Assembly: GCA_956465555.1 (NCBI GenBank)
Contig: OY101116.1
Span: 2,728,001 to 2,792,000 of the forward strand
Origin: Nitzschia sp. pyKryTriq1
Taxonomy: Eukaryota; Bacillariophyta; Bacillariophyceae; Bacillariales; Bacillariaceae
Reading direction: 5' to 3'
DNA length: 64,000 nucleotides
The position numbers were made by a program, and so were the translations under genes. Numbering within the stretch: the first letter of the stretch is position 1; every line of letters starts with the position of its first letter. The notes beneath the pieces were generated by a model. That model was given only the letters and a program-made list of their open reading frames with translations. It did not search any database and was not told the origin of the DNA. Below are positions 10,198 to 20,559 of this stretch, in pieces.

Positions 10198-12877
10198 ATG
10201 GCCTTGAGTACTCGTTCACCCCATGATCAATCAACCCTGCCAACAGTGACACCTATGATGAATCCGCTGCACGAGAATGGGGGTATCCCCCCGCCCCAAC
10301 CCGCGATTCCTGCTCCGCAAAGGGACTGGCGAAATATGACGCGGACCATCGCTCATTACCAGCGTATCGAGCAGATCGGGGAGGGAACGTACGGGCAGGT
10401 CTACCGTGCCAGATGCAAGGATACCAACCAAATTGTTGCGCTCAAGAAAATTCGAGTGCACCATGGTGATTATTGGGGGCTTCCGCCGACCATCTTACGA
10501 GAGATCAAAATTCTCAAACGCCTCAGCCATCCAAATTTAGTGAAAATGGTGGAAGTGGTAAGTTCAAAAGGCGTGGAGTACCTCGATGAGGACGACCAGG
10601 TAGAAGAGAAGCATAGAGTCAGTAAAAATGACAAGGTCGGAGACGCCCGCGAAGGCTATAAGGGAAACCTCTTCTTGGTATTGGAATACGTCTCGCACGA
10701 CCTGACTGGCCTTATGGACGTGGCCTACCGATTCACGGAGGTGCAAGTGAAATGCATTTTCAAACAACTCCTCGACGCTCTTCAGTATATGCATGATAAT
10801 AAGTACGTTCATCGAGATATTAAAAGTTCGAATATACTTATTGACCACCACTTCAGATTAAAGCTTGCCGACTTTGGCCTTGCACGATGTATCGAGCCAC
10901 CTATTCTAGATAGGATTCATGAGTACGTTACTGACTGATTGAACCATCCGAGCTCCTCCTAGCGCGGCGATCAGGGTTTGTCTTGTATTGTCTTGTTTTG
11001 TCTCTCTCCTTTTTCGTGCTCTAACCTGTCGTCGACTGTCCTCTCTTTCTCTTGCCCCTGACAGTCGGGGCAGTTCGCAGGAATTCACCAACAAGGTAAT
11101 TACGCTCTGGTACCGACCGCCAGAGCTGTTGTTGGGGGCTACGCGGTATGGGACGGCGGTCGACATTTGGAGTGCGGGGTGTATCCTGGCGGAGCTCATC
11201 TTGGGCAAGCCTCTATTCACGGGGAAGACGGATATGGAACAGTTGCAGCTGATCTTTGAAATGCTCGGCACGCCGACGCCCGAAACATGGGAGGGGTTCC
11301 AGGATCTCAAGATGCTTCGGACAGGGGAAGTCACGGTGGGCAAGAAACGTCGGCCCAAGCTTCGAGACAAATATCAACACAAAATGTCTGCATCTGCCCT
11401 CAATTTGATCGAAAAACTGTTGGAGCTGGACCCCAATAAGCGGTTGACAGCCAACAGGGCGTTGAACAGTCGCTACTTCCTGTCGGATCCCCGCGCTCCT
11501 GATCGGCCCGAGGAACTTGGTTCCCTTCAAATTGAAGGTGGTCACTTTCACGAATTCCAAACGAAGAAAAAACGAAAGGAAGCTAAGGGCATTGCCGAAA
11601 AGACGAAACAGAATGCCCTCGAGATGGGTAAATCCGATAAGGAAGCGCAAGAAGAATTTGACGCCGTATACCGCGGTATCATGGAAAGAGTTGCGAAGGA
11701 GGGGCTCAGTGTTGGGTCCAAACCAAAAAACACTGATATGATGCCCAAAGAAAATTCCTCTGAAGCACATGATAAGTCTGCAAACGACAAATCTGAGCGG
11801 AAACGCTCCTCTCGCGACAAGGAAAAGGATCGAGAGTCTCGTCGCGAGAAGAAGAGTCGGGACGAACGTAGAGAAGAACGAAAGAAGGAAGGCAAAGACC
11901 GGGACCGTGAGAAGGATGTCAAAGATCGAGACCACGAGAAGGATGGCAATGACTGGGACCGCGATAAAGAAGGCAAGGATCGGGACCGTGATAAAGAAGG
12001 CAAGGATCGAGACCGTGAGAAGGAAAGATCACACCGTCGCCGTTCTGATTCCGAAAGCCACAAGGGAGATGACGAGAAGCGCCGTAAGCGGAAACGTGAA
12101 GAGAGAGAAAGGCGTGAAGGTGAAAGGAAGAAACGCGTCGATGATCACGAGGAAGTGAAAAAGATCGACGCTCCCAGCGGACCACGTATCGATATGCCTC
12201 TGGAGGACGCTCGTATGGCCGATTCTGAACCCGCAAATTCTGGAGGTGAAAGAAGAGAGATCCGCTCTTCTGCCCCAGAACACAGAACGCAGGACGATGT
12301 AATCGACAAGGCTAGTTCCTCGCGCCGAAGACGATCCAGATCTCCTCGCGACAAAGAGCGTAGGCGGTCGCGAGATCATGGACTGCACAGGTCTAGGGAC
12401 GACGAAAGGAGCAGAGATCGCGACAGGGAACGAAGCCGGGATCGCCGGCGACGGAGTAGTGAGGGACACAGTCGTGATAGAGATAGGCCAAGGCATCGGG
12501 ATCGGGATCTGGATGATCGGGAGCGAGAAATGGGACCAGGACCCGATACCGGTAGGGATAGAGACAATGATCGGGTTAGGCGCGACAGGATTGGACGTGA
12601 TCTGCCTCCTCCTCGAGGGGAGTTTGATTTCCGTGATGGCCACGGTCCAAGGGGTGGACCATATGGACCACCACCGAGGGGTGGACCAATACCTGACTTC
12701 CGGGGTGGACCACCTCCTCCATCGAGGCGAGACGAGATGGGGGCTTATGGTCCTGCTAGCACCGAGTACCGTGGTCCCCCAGGTCCAGGCTTAGGACCTC
12801 CACCACCGGGATACTACGATGATATGAGGCGCCGAGAGAGAGGAAGCCCTCGACAGGATAGGGGTCACAAACGATAG
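10198..12877 (+). CDS. CDK12/CDK9-type RNA polymerase II CTD kinase with RS/RD-rich tail
   Basis: Exons 10198..10922 and 11065..12877; the 142-bp intron starts GTACGT and ends CTGACAG. The protein is 845 residues. The kinase domain spans about 55-410: glycine loop GEGTYG (61-66), catalytic Lys in VALKK (83), HRD at 205-207, DFG at 225-227. After the junction comes TNKVITLWYRPPELLLG, diagnostic of the CDK9/CDK12 group. The cyclin-binding helix reads GLPPTILREIKIL, where CDK12 has PITAIRE. Between the glycine loop and HRD there is an insertion of about 30 charged residues. After about residue 450 the protein is a mixed-charge Arg/Asp/Lys/Ser array, then a Gly/Pro-rich end (GPPPRGGP), as in CDK12/13 and other nuclear-speckle kinases. 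Likely role: phosphorylation of the CTD during elongation with a cyclin K/T-type partner. Confidence 0.88.
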
Positions 12878-12988
12878 ATGTACACGATAGTGTCGGCAAG
12901 CGGCTAATAATTTGGTTAAAATTGTGCGTTCGCTGCTCCTTTTTGCCAGTATACTAGAAACCGAGTACTCGTAGATCGCAAAAGTTCC

Positions 12989-13580
12989 TTATTTTGCCGT
13001 AATTGTTTTGGTTGCACACTCGGTAAGGGCTTCGATAAATGCATCACACACAGCCGGGTTGGTCTTGTTTGTGTTGTAGCACATAGCCATGTCGGAGCGC
13101 TCCGCCAAACAAGGAATCTCAGACGCATGCATAAATTTCCCGTGGAGGTACTTCTTTTCTAGCCTGCTGGCATCGTATTCAAGAACATTTGCCGTGTCTG
13201 TGAATTTATCCTCGTACGATTCGATCGCCTGATCGAGTTGCTCCTGAACTTTCTTATTCTGTGACCGAAATTGTTCCATTTGACGTTCAATTTGAGTTCG
13301 TTGCTCCACCTTTGCCTTGAGTAGTTCTGCTTTGCGTTCTCCAAGCTTTTCCATCTGCTTTCCAAATAACTTCACGATCTGCTCATTGTTATATTCCCGT
13401 GCCATTTGTTCTGAAAAATATATGATATCCAAGAGGATATTAATGAGCGACTCGAGGCTCAGAACCCTGAAACAATGCCGAGCGTAATATTACCGGTACA
13501 TACGCACCTTGCAACTCGTCGGACAATGAAAAGACGCTCGCTTGTTCAGAAGCGACCGGTTCGCTGGCGGAATTTCCCAT
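12989..13580 (-). CDS. MIC19-like (CHCHD3/6) twin CX9C protein of the MICOS complex
   Basis: 164 residues from exons 13580..13508 and 13410..12989. The 97-bp intron starts GTGCGT and ends TTTTTCAG, and splicing restores a Glu codon. The N-terminus is MGNSASE, an N-myristoylation signal like that of metazoan MIC19/CHCHD3. A long coiled coil follows (about 45-105, Glu/Lys/Gln-rich), then a CHCH domain with Cys at 125, 135, 146 and 156: two exact CX9C motifs. This combination (myristoylation site, coiled coil, twin CX9C) is that of MIC19/MIC25, peripheral subunits of the mitochondrial crista-junction complex imported by the Mia40 pathway. The first exon, only 24 complete codons, is easy to miss. 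Convergent with the CDK gene, 111 bp away. Confidence 0.8.
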
Positions 13581-14244
13581 CTTACAATTTCTCTGAACTA
13601 GAATTATTCGGAATGAAGTACAAGTACAGTAGCATGAGGCTCACCAAGTGCCTTCCAGCTCAATGAAATCAAATGCTTGTTACAATTACGAGTATTGTTG
13701 ACAACGATGAAATGCAGCTGTGTAGGCGAGATAATGATTCAATCTTATTTAGGGGCTTTCAAAGCAAGCTCGACCCCCTTTGTATTTTTTAAGAGTATCG
13801 TACCGTAGCTTGTACATACCGGTAACAGGTACCGGTAGGTCCCCAAAAAGAGAATCCCAGCCCCCTCAGTAACAGTACTGAGTACTGGTACTGGTATGTA
13901 CCTGGTACAGTACTGGTACTGTACCAGGTACCTGTACCGTACCGGTGGGGTTTTCTACTGGTTTCGCCGTTGGAGACACGTGACATGCTGGCTCGAAGTT
14001 TTACTTCATTCTCGTTTGATGTCTTTTGTGACTCCCCTCTCTTTTGCTGCTTGTCGCTTGCTATTCGGAAGCCTGCTGTTCGAAGAATGGTGTCGAGGGC
14101 GGCGGGGACCCGAAGCCCTTCTTATCATTGTTGATGGCTTTCTTCGTTCTGCCATTTACCAAGAGAATCGCACGGTCGTCCTACACAACATCAGGGCAGC
14201 CATAAAACCAAACAGCAGTTTCAGAGACAACTCCCGACAATAAA
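13581..14244. other. Divergent intergenic region with GTAC-rich palindromic island
   Basis: 664 bp between the MIC19-like gene and the repeat protein, with no supported gene. A dense island of GTACC/GGTAC palindromes runs from about 13797 to 13945 and could fold into many alternative hairpins. The last 100 bp before the ATG at 14245 are the probable 5' leader. Confidence 0.5.
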
Positions 14245-15924
14245 ATGACCACCATTGTTGTCAACGACGTAACGGCTGCATCTCAGCAGTCTTTGGAGCA
14301 GAGCGACCACTCCGCAGCCAACGATCAATCGCCGAAAAAGGTTTCCGTGGCCGAGAAGGAACTCGGAGAGTTGCGAGCCCTCGGTTTAACCAAAGCCATC
14401 TCCTCTAGAGGCTTGGAGATGAGCGAAAGTTCTCACAAACACAAGAAAAAGGAAGACGACGAGCTCGAAGCTCTCAGAGGCCTTGGTTTAACGTCAGCTA
14501 AGACTAAGCCTCCTCTCAAGAACGAAGATCAGGGCGAGGAGCAGGTGGCGACAGAAGACCCGGCACAACGAGAACAGGAAAAGGTCGAGAAGGAGCTCTC
14601 GCCGACCAAGGACATGGTATCTGCACAGAAGGAACTTGGAGCGCTACGATCCCTCGGTTTGACCAAAGTTGTGGCTTCCAAAGGATTTGAAAGCGAATGG
14701 CATCCAAACAAGAAGAAGGCAGAGGAAGAACTCCAGGCTCTCAGAGGCCTTGGTTTGACTTCAGCTAAAACCAAGCCTACCCCGCCGACCGAAAATCAGG
14801 GCACGGAGTCGGCGGCAACACAAGATCCGCCACAAAACGACCAGAACAAAAACGTCGAGAACGAGCTCTCGCCAACCAAGGATAGGGTTACTGCACGGAA
14901 GGAGCTTGGGGAGTTACGATCCCTCGGCTTGACTAAAGTTGTGGCTTCGAAAGGATTTGAGAGCGAATGGCATCCAAACAAGAAGAAAGCAGAGGAAGAG
15001 CTCGAAGCTCTCCGAGGCCTTGGCTTGACTTCCGCTAAAACCAAGCCTACCCCGGACGAAAATCAGTGTAAGGAGCAGATAGTGACAGAAGACCCGGCAC
15101 AACGTGACCAGGAAAAGGTCGACGAGCTCTCGCCGACCAAGGACAGGGTTACTGCACAGAAGGAGCTTGGAGAGCTACGATCCCTCGGTTTGGCTAAAGT
15201 TGTGGCTTCGAAAGGATTTGAGAGCGAGTGGCATCCAAACAAGAAGAAGGCAGAGGAAGAACTCCAAGCTCTCAGAGGCCTTGGTTTGACTTCCGCTAAA
15301 ACCAAGCCTCCCATGAACGACGAAACTTTGGGTCAAGATCCTGCGGTGGTGACACAAGTCGAATCGTCGCCTCGAGCAGTAGTCCATGAATCTTCAGAAC
15401 AAACCGAAAAGTCTGCTGTCAGCGAGCCCCCTGCAGCGAAGGAGAAAATATCATCGGCAGAGAAAGAGCTTGGGGAGTTGCGAGCTCTTGGCTTGACGAA
15501 GGCTGTTTCCAGTAGAGGCTTGGAGAGTGGAAGTTGGCATATGCAGCACAAGAAAAAGGAAGACGAGGAACTCAAAGCCCTCAAAGGACTTGGTTTGACT
15601 TCAGCTAAAGTTAAACCTACGGCGGAGAACGAAGAAACTAAGTTGGAGGCACAGGCGATGACAGTAGAGACCCCAACCCCGTCACCAGTACAACAAAGAA
15701 GTGACGAGAAAAACATGAACGATGAGTCCTCGCCAAAACAGAAGAAAAGGTCCTCGGCGGCGGAGAAGGAGCTTGGAGAGCTGCGAGCGCTCGGTTTGAC
15801 GAAAGCCATTGCATCACAAGGTTTCGAGAGCGAGTGGCATCCCCATGAGAAGAAGGAAGATGAGGAACTTAAAGCCCTCCGAGGACATACTTTCAAAGCG
15901 AAGGAAGGCTTCACGACAGCCTAA
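14245..15924 (+). CDS. Six-unit tandem-repeat protein (LRxLGLT repeats), function unknown
   Basis: 559 residues, one exon, no signal peptide or membrane segment; highly charged and rich in Glu, Lys, Ser, Pro. It consists of six units of about 87-102 residues. Each has a conserved block of about 55 residues starting (A/Q/R)xKELGxLR(A/S)LGL(T/A)K and ending EL(Q/E/K)AL(R/K)GLGLTSAK, separated by variable acidic Pro/Gln-rich linkers. Units begin near nucleotides 14345, 14618, 14888, 15149, 15450 and 15756. Each block holds two copies of an LxxLGLT motif flanking an ESEWHPNKKK linker. Units 2-4 are almost identical at DNA level, so they duplicated recently; units 1, 5 and 6 are older, and unit 6 loses its second motif (GHTFKA). 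I do not recognise the family. The shape suggests a multivalent helical-motif scaffold. Confidence 0.8.
   Translation: MTTIVVNDVTAASQQSLEQSDHSAANDQSPKKVSVAEKELGELRALGLTKAISSRGLEMSESSHKHKKKEDDELEALRGLGLTSAKTKPPLKNEDQGEEQVATEDPAQREQEKVEKELSPTKDMVSAQKELGALRSLGLTKVVASKGFESEWHPNKKKAEEELQALRGLGLTSAKTKPTPPTENQGTESAATQDPPQNDQNKNVENELSPTKDRVTARKELGELRSLGLTKVVASKGFESEWHPNKKKAEEELEALRGLGLTSAKTKPTPDENQCKEQIVTEDPAQRDQEKVDELSPTKDRVTAQKELGELRSLGLAKVVASKGFESEWHPNKKKAEEELQALRGLGLTSAKTKPPMNDETLGQDPAVVTQVESSPRAVVHESSEQTEKSAVSEPPAAKEKISSAEKELGELRALGLTKAVSSRGLESGSWHMQHKKKEDEELKALKGLGLTSAKVKPTAENEETKLEAQAMTVETPTPSPVQQRSDEKNMNDESSPKQKKRSSAAEKELGELRALGLTKAIASQGFESEWHPHEKKEDEELKALRGHTFKAKEGFTTA
14345..15900 (+). repeat. 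In-frame tandem repeat array, six units of about 260-305 bp
   Basis: Coding repeats of the gene at 14245-15924. Spacings between unit starts are roughly 273, 270, 261, 301 and 306 bp. The middle three units share long identical stretches, for example the segments coding ASKGFESEWHPNKKKAEEEL, implying recent unequal exchange or gene conversion. Confidence 0.85.
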
Positions 15925-16748
15925 TGATACACTTTGATGGAAACAAAGCATTTTAAAATATATATCTAATATGTACACGGTGTTTCAAATGATTATATTC
16001 AGAAAACTACTTTTCACTGTTGCTTGTCAGGAGAAGAAGAAGGAAAAATTCAAAGGAATCAAACGTTTCATTTTCAAGATCAAAGGTGGATTCACTCTAG
16101 AGCCCCTACGCGAAGTAGAACCTCTAGAGAGAGGGGGCGAGTGACCAATTATTCAAGCTATTCTTCGTGATGACGAGCAAAACTCCAATCGGAACACACC
16201 CTTGCACTTTTAACCGTAGATACTATTTATACCGGTTCGTATATCGCTACCATTGTCTCGACACTGACAGAACCGCAGCATGATACATGATTGGCCTACT
16301 CGCGATTCAGCTTGACAACGTCACGTTGCGAGTTCTGATGATCCTGTAGATTCTGGATCTTGCTGAAGCATTGGATCACACTTCTTTGTTGAGTTCAGAT
16401 GAGGACCTTGGTTGGTTTCGGAGCGGCTCTCAAGATCATTCTTTTTGACTTTTTGTTTGCTTTGCATCCATTTTTCGAATTTTCGGGCACCGCGTACACA
16501 AGTAGTGGGCAAGAGGGTAGAGGTCGTGTTGGTCGAGATGAAAGGCGAACCCCGAAAAAGGCAGCCAATAAAAGACAAAGACAATATGTACTTCGTACAG
16601 TAAAACAAACCACCAACAACCAACAACCGGATCGACGATGGGCTATGGGCTAAACCTCTGAACAGAATACCGGTAGCCGGCAGCACGGCCGCGATTTGAT
16701 TGAAAGTTAGCGGGCATTTGCTACTGAGGAAATTATCGCATCACAATA
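15925..16748. other. Intergenic region, no supported gene
   Basis: 824 bp. Contains a CTCTAGAG-flanked inverted patch at about 16095-16135. A minus-strand open frame of up to 121 codons (16321-16686) lacks a good ATG context, recognisable motifs and diatom-like composition, and I did not call it. Confidence 0.4.
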
Positions 16749-17500
16749 ATGGCGTCCCAACCAGAAGCAGAGGGCCAAACATCATCCAACGTGGAAGTCC
16801 TTGAAACCCCACGAATCCCTGTCATTCCATTCGCCGTGGCCTTGCCCTCATCAACGTTGCAGGATTTCGATGATCCCACGCCCAAAGCGAGCACTGTCTC
16901 GATGGTCGGAGACAATGCGATTGTGGGTTCCATTGTTCTGTTAAAGAATTCAGTTATGGTGTGGGTAGGATGGGGAAAAGTGGATTTGTACGGGTCAGGA
17001 ACCAATTCCGTGGACGGCCAAGCGCAAACAAGCTTCGGAAAAGGTACGTCTAGCTAGACTCTAGAAGGTGCTACTGTACTGCACTCAGAACAGCTGTCGA
17101 CTATAGCATCGGTCTATAATAAATGATTGCTCATGTCTCCCATATCTTATTGTTTTCAGGCGCCCCTGTCATGGGACAAGTCGTGGTTTCCATGCCACGC
17201 ACAAACTACAAAGGTGCATTCGGCACTGGTTCCAAGGAACCTTCATGCTCTCACATAATAGGGAGTGCCAGCAGCGAGGATCAAATGCTAGCATCTCAGA
17301 TGGCTTCTCGTCTGACAACACGATCTGGAATGGCAGTGTTTGTTTCCTGTCAACTTTCCTCATCTGTCGGTGGAGATGCCGAAAGTGGCGGCTGGACGGC
17401 AGGGATGGATTCGGATATGATATCACACCGTGCGGCAGCACTTGCCGAAAAGGAAGTTTGGAGAATCCTGCAAGATCATCAAAAGCAGACGGAGGCATAG
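16749..17500 (+). CDS. Proteasome assembly chaperone 4-like (PSMG4/PAC4)
   Basis: 211 residues from exons 16749..17043 and 17160..17500. The 116-bp intron starts GTACGT and ends TGTTTTCAG, and the joined frame reads FGKG-APVMGQVVVSMP. The pattern fits the PAC4 fold: a hydrophobic strand with SIVLLKNSVMVWVGWG, then GQVVVSMP, then a helix ASQMASRLTTRSGMAVFVSCQL, then a C-terminal helix HRAAALAEKEVWRILQD. PAC3/PAC4 heterodimers guide alpha-ring formation of the 20S proteasome. Sequence identity in this family is low, so the call rests on the order of strands and helices. Length is somewhat above the usual 125-150 residues because of an N-terminal extension of about 45 residues. Confidence 0.6.
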
Positions 17501-18160
17501 ATACAACGGATTTCGCGAACTACTATTTTTTTCGAATCCTGCAACAGGTTGAAAGGAGTCTCTACTCTCTACTAGAGATAGAGAGTTAGACTAGTGAAAA
17601 GTAAGTCTCATCTTTTAGAGCTTTCTTTGAAATGAGTAATATTGCTTCTGGCCATGTTTTGATTGCCACCAAAAGGTATTTTCGGACTCGACAAGTAGAC
17701 CGACGACTCCTCTCTACTTGTACCGGTAGATACTTCATAGACTTTGTGTAAAAAATAGCAAAGCAAGCAACATGAAGCAAGCCTCCTTGGATGCAAGCAG
17801 CCGGCAGGCAGAGCACCACCCACAGGGTATTCGACTACTTCGACGCAACCTCAACCTTGCGGTCAGAATGGTACGGTCGACGGCCAGTCTATTTCATGCC
17901 GGTGTGCCGGACGGACGTTGGCTGTCCCACACCACCGAAAATAAAATTGTTGGCGGGAAATCGCGAGTGCTTTGCTGTTGTGCTCATCCTGCTGGTAATA
18001 TCACCGGCTACCACGGGGATCTCCGCGATCTCCGCTTGCGACGATCGACGACCACCACCTTTGGCATTTTCTTCTTTAGTTCTGTAACTTGCAACACAAC
18101 AGTTGCGGCTTGTTGCTATTTCCATTGAAACCCCAAGGAAGGAAATAGAAAGATCTCACC
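17501..18160. other. Intergenic region upstream of NOG1, no supported gene
   Basis: 660 bp. Holds a CTCTACTAGAG-type patch at about 17558-17590. The rest shows no coding signal on either strand that survives inspection. The last 50 bp are the purine-rich NOG1 leader. Confidence 0.4.
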
Positions 18161-20380
18161 ATGCCTGTCTACAACTTCAAGAAGATGAGCCCGGTGCCGG
18201 CGGCGCCGGATTTGATCGACATTGTCTTGATGAGGACGCAACGTAAAACACCGACCGTCATTCATCCTGGCTACAAGATCACCCGAATCCGGTCGTTCTA
18301 GTGAGTATAATTTATGCCTTGCCGTAGATTCAACCCATCCCATCCAACTTGTTGATTGTATCTAACCGATGGCGTTTCTATTTCCTCTTCTAATCCACTC
18401 AGCATGAGAAAGGTCAAATTCACGCAGCAAACGATTTCTGAGCGTCTAAGCCGAATTTTGACGGACTTTCCTCGCTTGAACGACGTCCACCCATTTTATG
18501 CCGATCTCTGCAACACTCTCTACGATCGTGATCACTACAAGCTAGCCTTGGGTCAGTTGAACACCGCTCGCTCGTTGGTGGATCAAATCGCAAGAGATAT
18601 GATTCGGATGATCAAGTATGCCGACTCTGCCTATCGGTGCAAGTGTTTGAAGCGTGCTGCTTTGGGTCGGATGTGCACTGTGTTGAAACGCCAAAAGGCA
18701 TCGCTTGCTTACTTGGAAGAGGTCCGAAAGCATCTTTCTCGTCTTCCTGCTTTGGACCCCAACACACGTACTTTGTTGATGTGCGGGTTGCCCAATGTTG
18801 GAAAATCGAGCTTTATGAACAAGATTACCCGTGGTAACGTCGATGTCCAACCATACGCATTTACTACCAAATCGCTCTTCGTAGGGCACTGTGACTATAA
18901 GTACTTGCGCTGGCAAGTCATTGATACCCCTGGTATTTTGGATCATTCTTTGGAGGAACGCAACACTATTGAAATGCAGGCAATTATTGCCTTGGCGCAC
19001 TTGACTTGCAGTGTCTTGTACTTTTGCGATCCGTCGGAACAGTGTGGTTACACCATTGAACAGCAATGCTCTCTCTTTAAAAGTATCAAGCCTTTGTTCG
19101 CCAACAAGCAGCTGATTATCGTTGTAAATAAAGTCGACCAGCAGCCCTGGGAAACCCTTGATCCCGAAAAGAAGGAAATGATCGAAGCCATGGCCAAGGA
19201 CGCAAATTGTTCGTTGATGACCATGTCCAACATTTCGGAGCATGGAGTTTCGGAAGTCAAGAACACAGCATGCGAAAAGCTTCTTGCATCTCGTGTCGAT
19301 GCCCGTGTGGCCGGAAAGAAGGTGGAGGGTGTCATGAATCGATTGCAAGTGTTCCAGCCAACTCCTCGTGACAATGTCGAACGAGATGCGCACATTCCGG
19401 ACTCGGTCAAGGAAGCTATTGAGCAAGGAAGGATTGGAAGTGTGGACAACAAACCCAAGCGTTCGCGTGTGGGATATGCTCGTACCTTGGGCGACGACGA
19501 CCAAGACAACGAGGAAATGGTCGATGCCGAATACCGCAAGACGGCTCGAGATCTAATGTGGGAGAATGGTGGACCTGGAGTCTGGGCGCCTGATTATCGT
19601 GAACAATACGATCTTAAGGAAGACGAATGGCGCTTTGATGCTATCCCCGAGATTATTGACGGAAAGAATATTGCAGATTATGTCGACCCAGAAATTGAAA
19701 AGCGTTTGGCCGATCTTGAAGCGGAGGAAGATCAACTCTTGAAGGAATTGGAAGCCGAACGCATGGGCCAAGAGCCAGAATCGGATTTGGACAGCGAGGA
19801 AGAAGCTGCGGTGGAAGCCATTCGCGATCGAAAGAAGATTGTTCGCAAGCGATCGCAAGTTAATCGTTCGGAAAACAAACCGGTGGTGCCTCGTACTATT
19901 CGTGGTCGCGCGAAGGACAAGCACCAACCTGGTGAGCGCAACGAAGACGTCATTAAGGAACACTTGACCAAGATTGGTGTGGATCCGACAATGATGATTG
20001 CACGTGGTCGCAGTCTGGAACGTGAACGGGGTCGCAAGCGCGAACGCTCCCGGGCTCGCACCGAGACAACGGAGTCGTTGCCTGACGAAGAGATGGGTGA
20101 CGTTAGTCTGAGCAAGACTCAGGTCAAGAAGCAAAAGCGTGAAAAGAGCGAAGCTGCCAAGCGCGAAGCCAGCGTCACTCGAGGCCATTCAAGACCACGG
20201 GATCCGTCTCAGGTCGGTCTGCACACGGAAGCAGCTGTCAAGGCTGCCAAGAAGTTGGACCGACAAGGCCGTCGAGGATGGGAGGGAGGTGCCGGCGAGG
20301 GCGACAACCGCAAGTCAGTGCATTTGGTCAAGTGGATGAACACTGGAAAGAAACGAATGGGAACACACAACAAGCGTTAG
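18161..20380 (+). CDS. NOG1: Nucleolar GTP-binding protein 1 (NOG1/GTPBP4)
   Basis: Circularly permuted-type nucleolar GTPase of the OBG/NOG1 group, needed for 60S subunit maturation. Exons 18161..18300 and 18403..20380; the 102-bp intron starts GTGAGT and ends CACTCAG, and splicing gives [17 protein letters not shown], the hallmark of the family. Product 705 residues, near the usual 630-690. Residues 1 to about 165 are the NOG1 N-terminal helical domain. G1 GLPNVGKS is at 175-182, G3 DTPG at 221-224, G4 NKVD at 289-292. The C-terminal third is Arg/Lys/Glu-rich ([17 protein letters not shown]) with basic runs typical of nucleolar retention. The first exon is only 46 codons plus two bases. The start ATG sits in a good context (CACCATG). 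Confidence 0.93.
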
Positions 20381-20559
20381 TCATCCTTGTTTCTGGCTAC
20401 GATGACCGCACTGTAAACTAGAAATAACATGACCTGTCTCTAGAAGTTCTCTATTGAATTATTGTGAAGGGTGCGAGCCAAAATCTCTACGGATGCAATG
20501 ATGCTTCCGTAGTCTAGTAGTAGTAGTAGTAGTTTAGAGATGCAGACTTTAACGGTGTG

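Noticed and set aside
16321-16686. 121-codon minus-strand frame
   Set aside because: No recognisable motif, poor start, and stop-interrupted alternatives; a small intron-bearing gene cannot be excluded but is unsupported.
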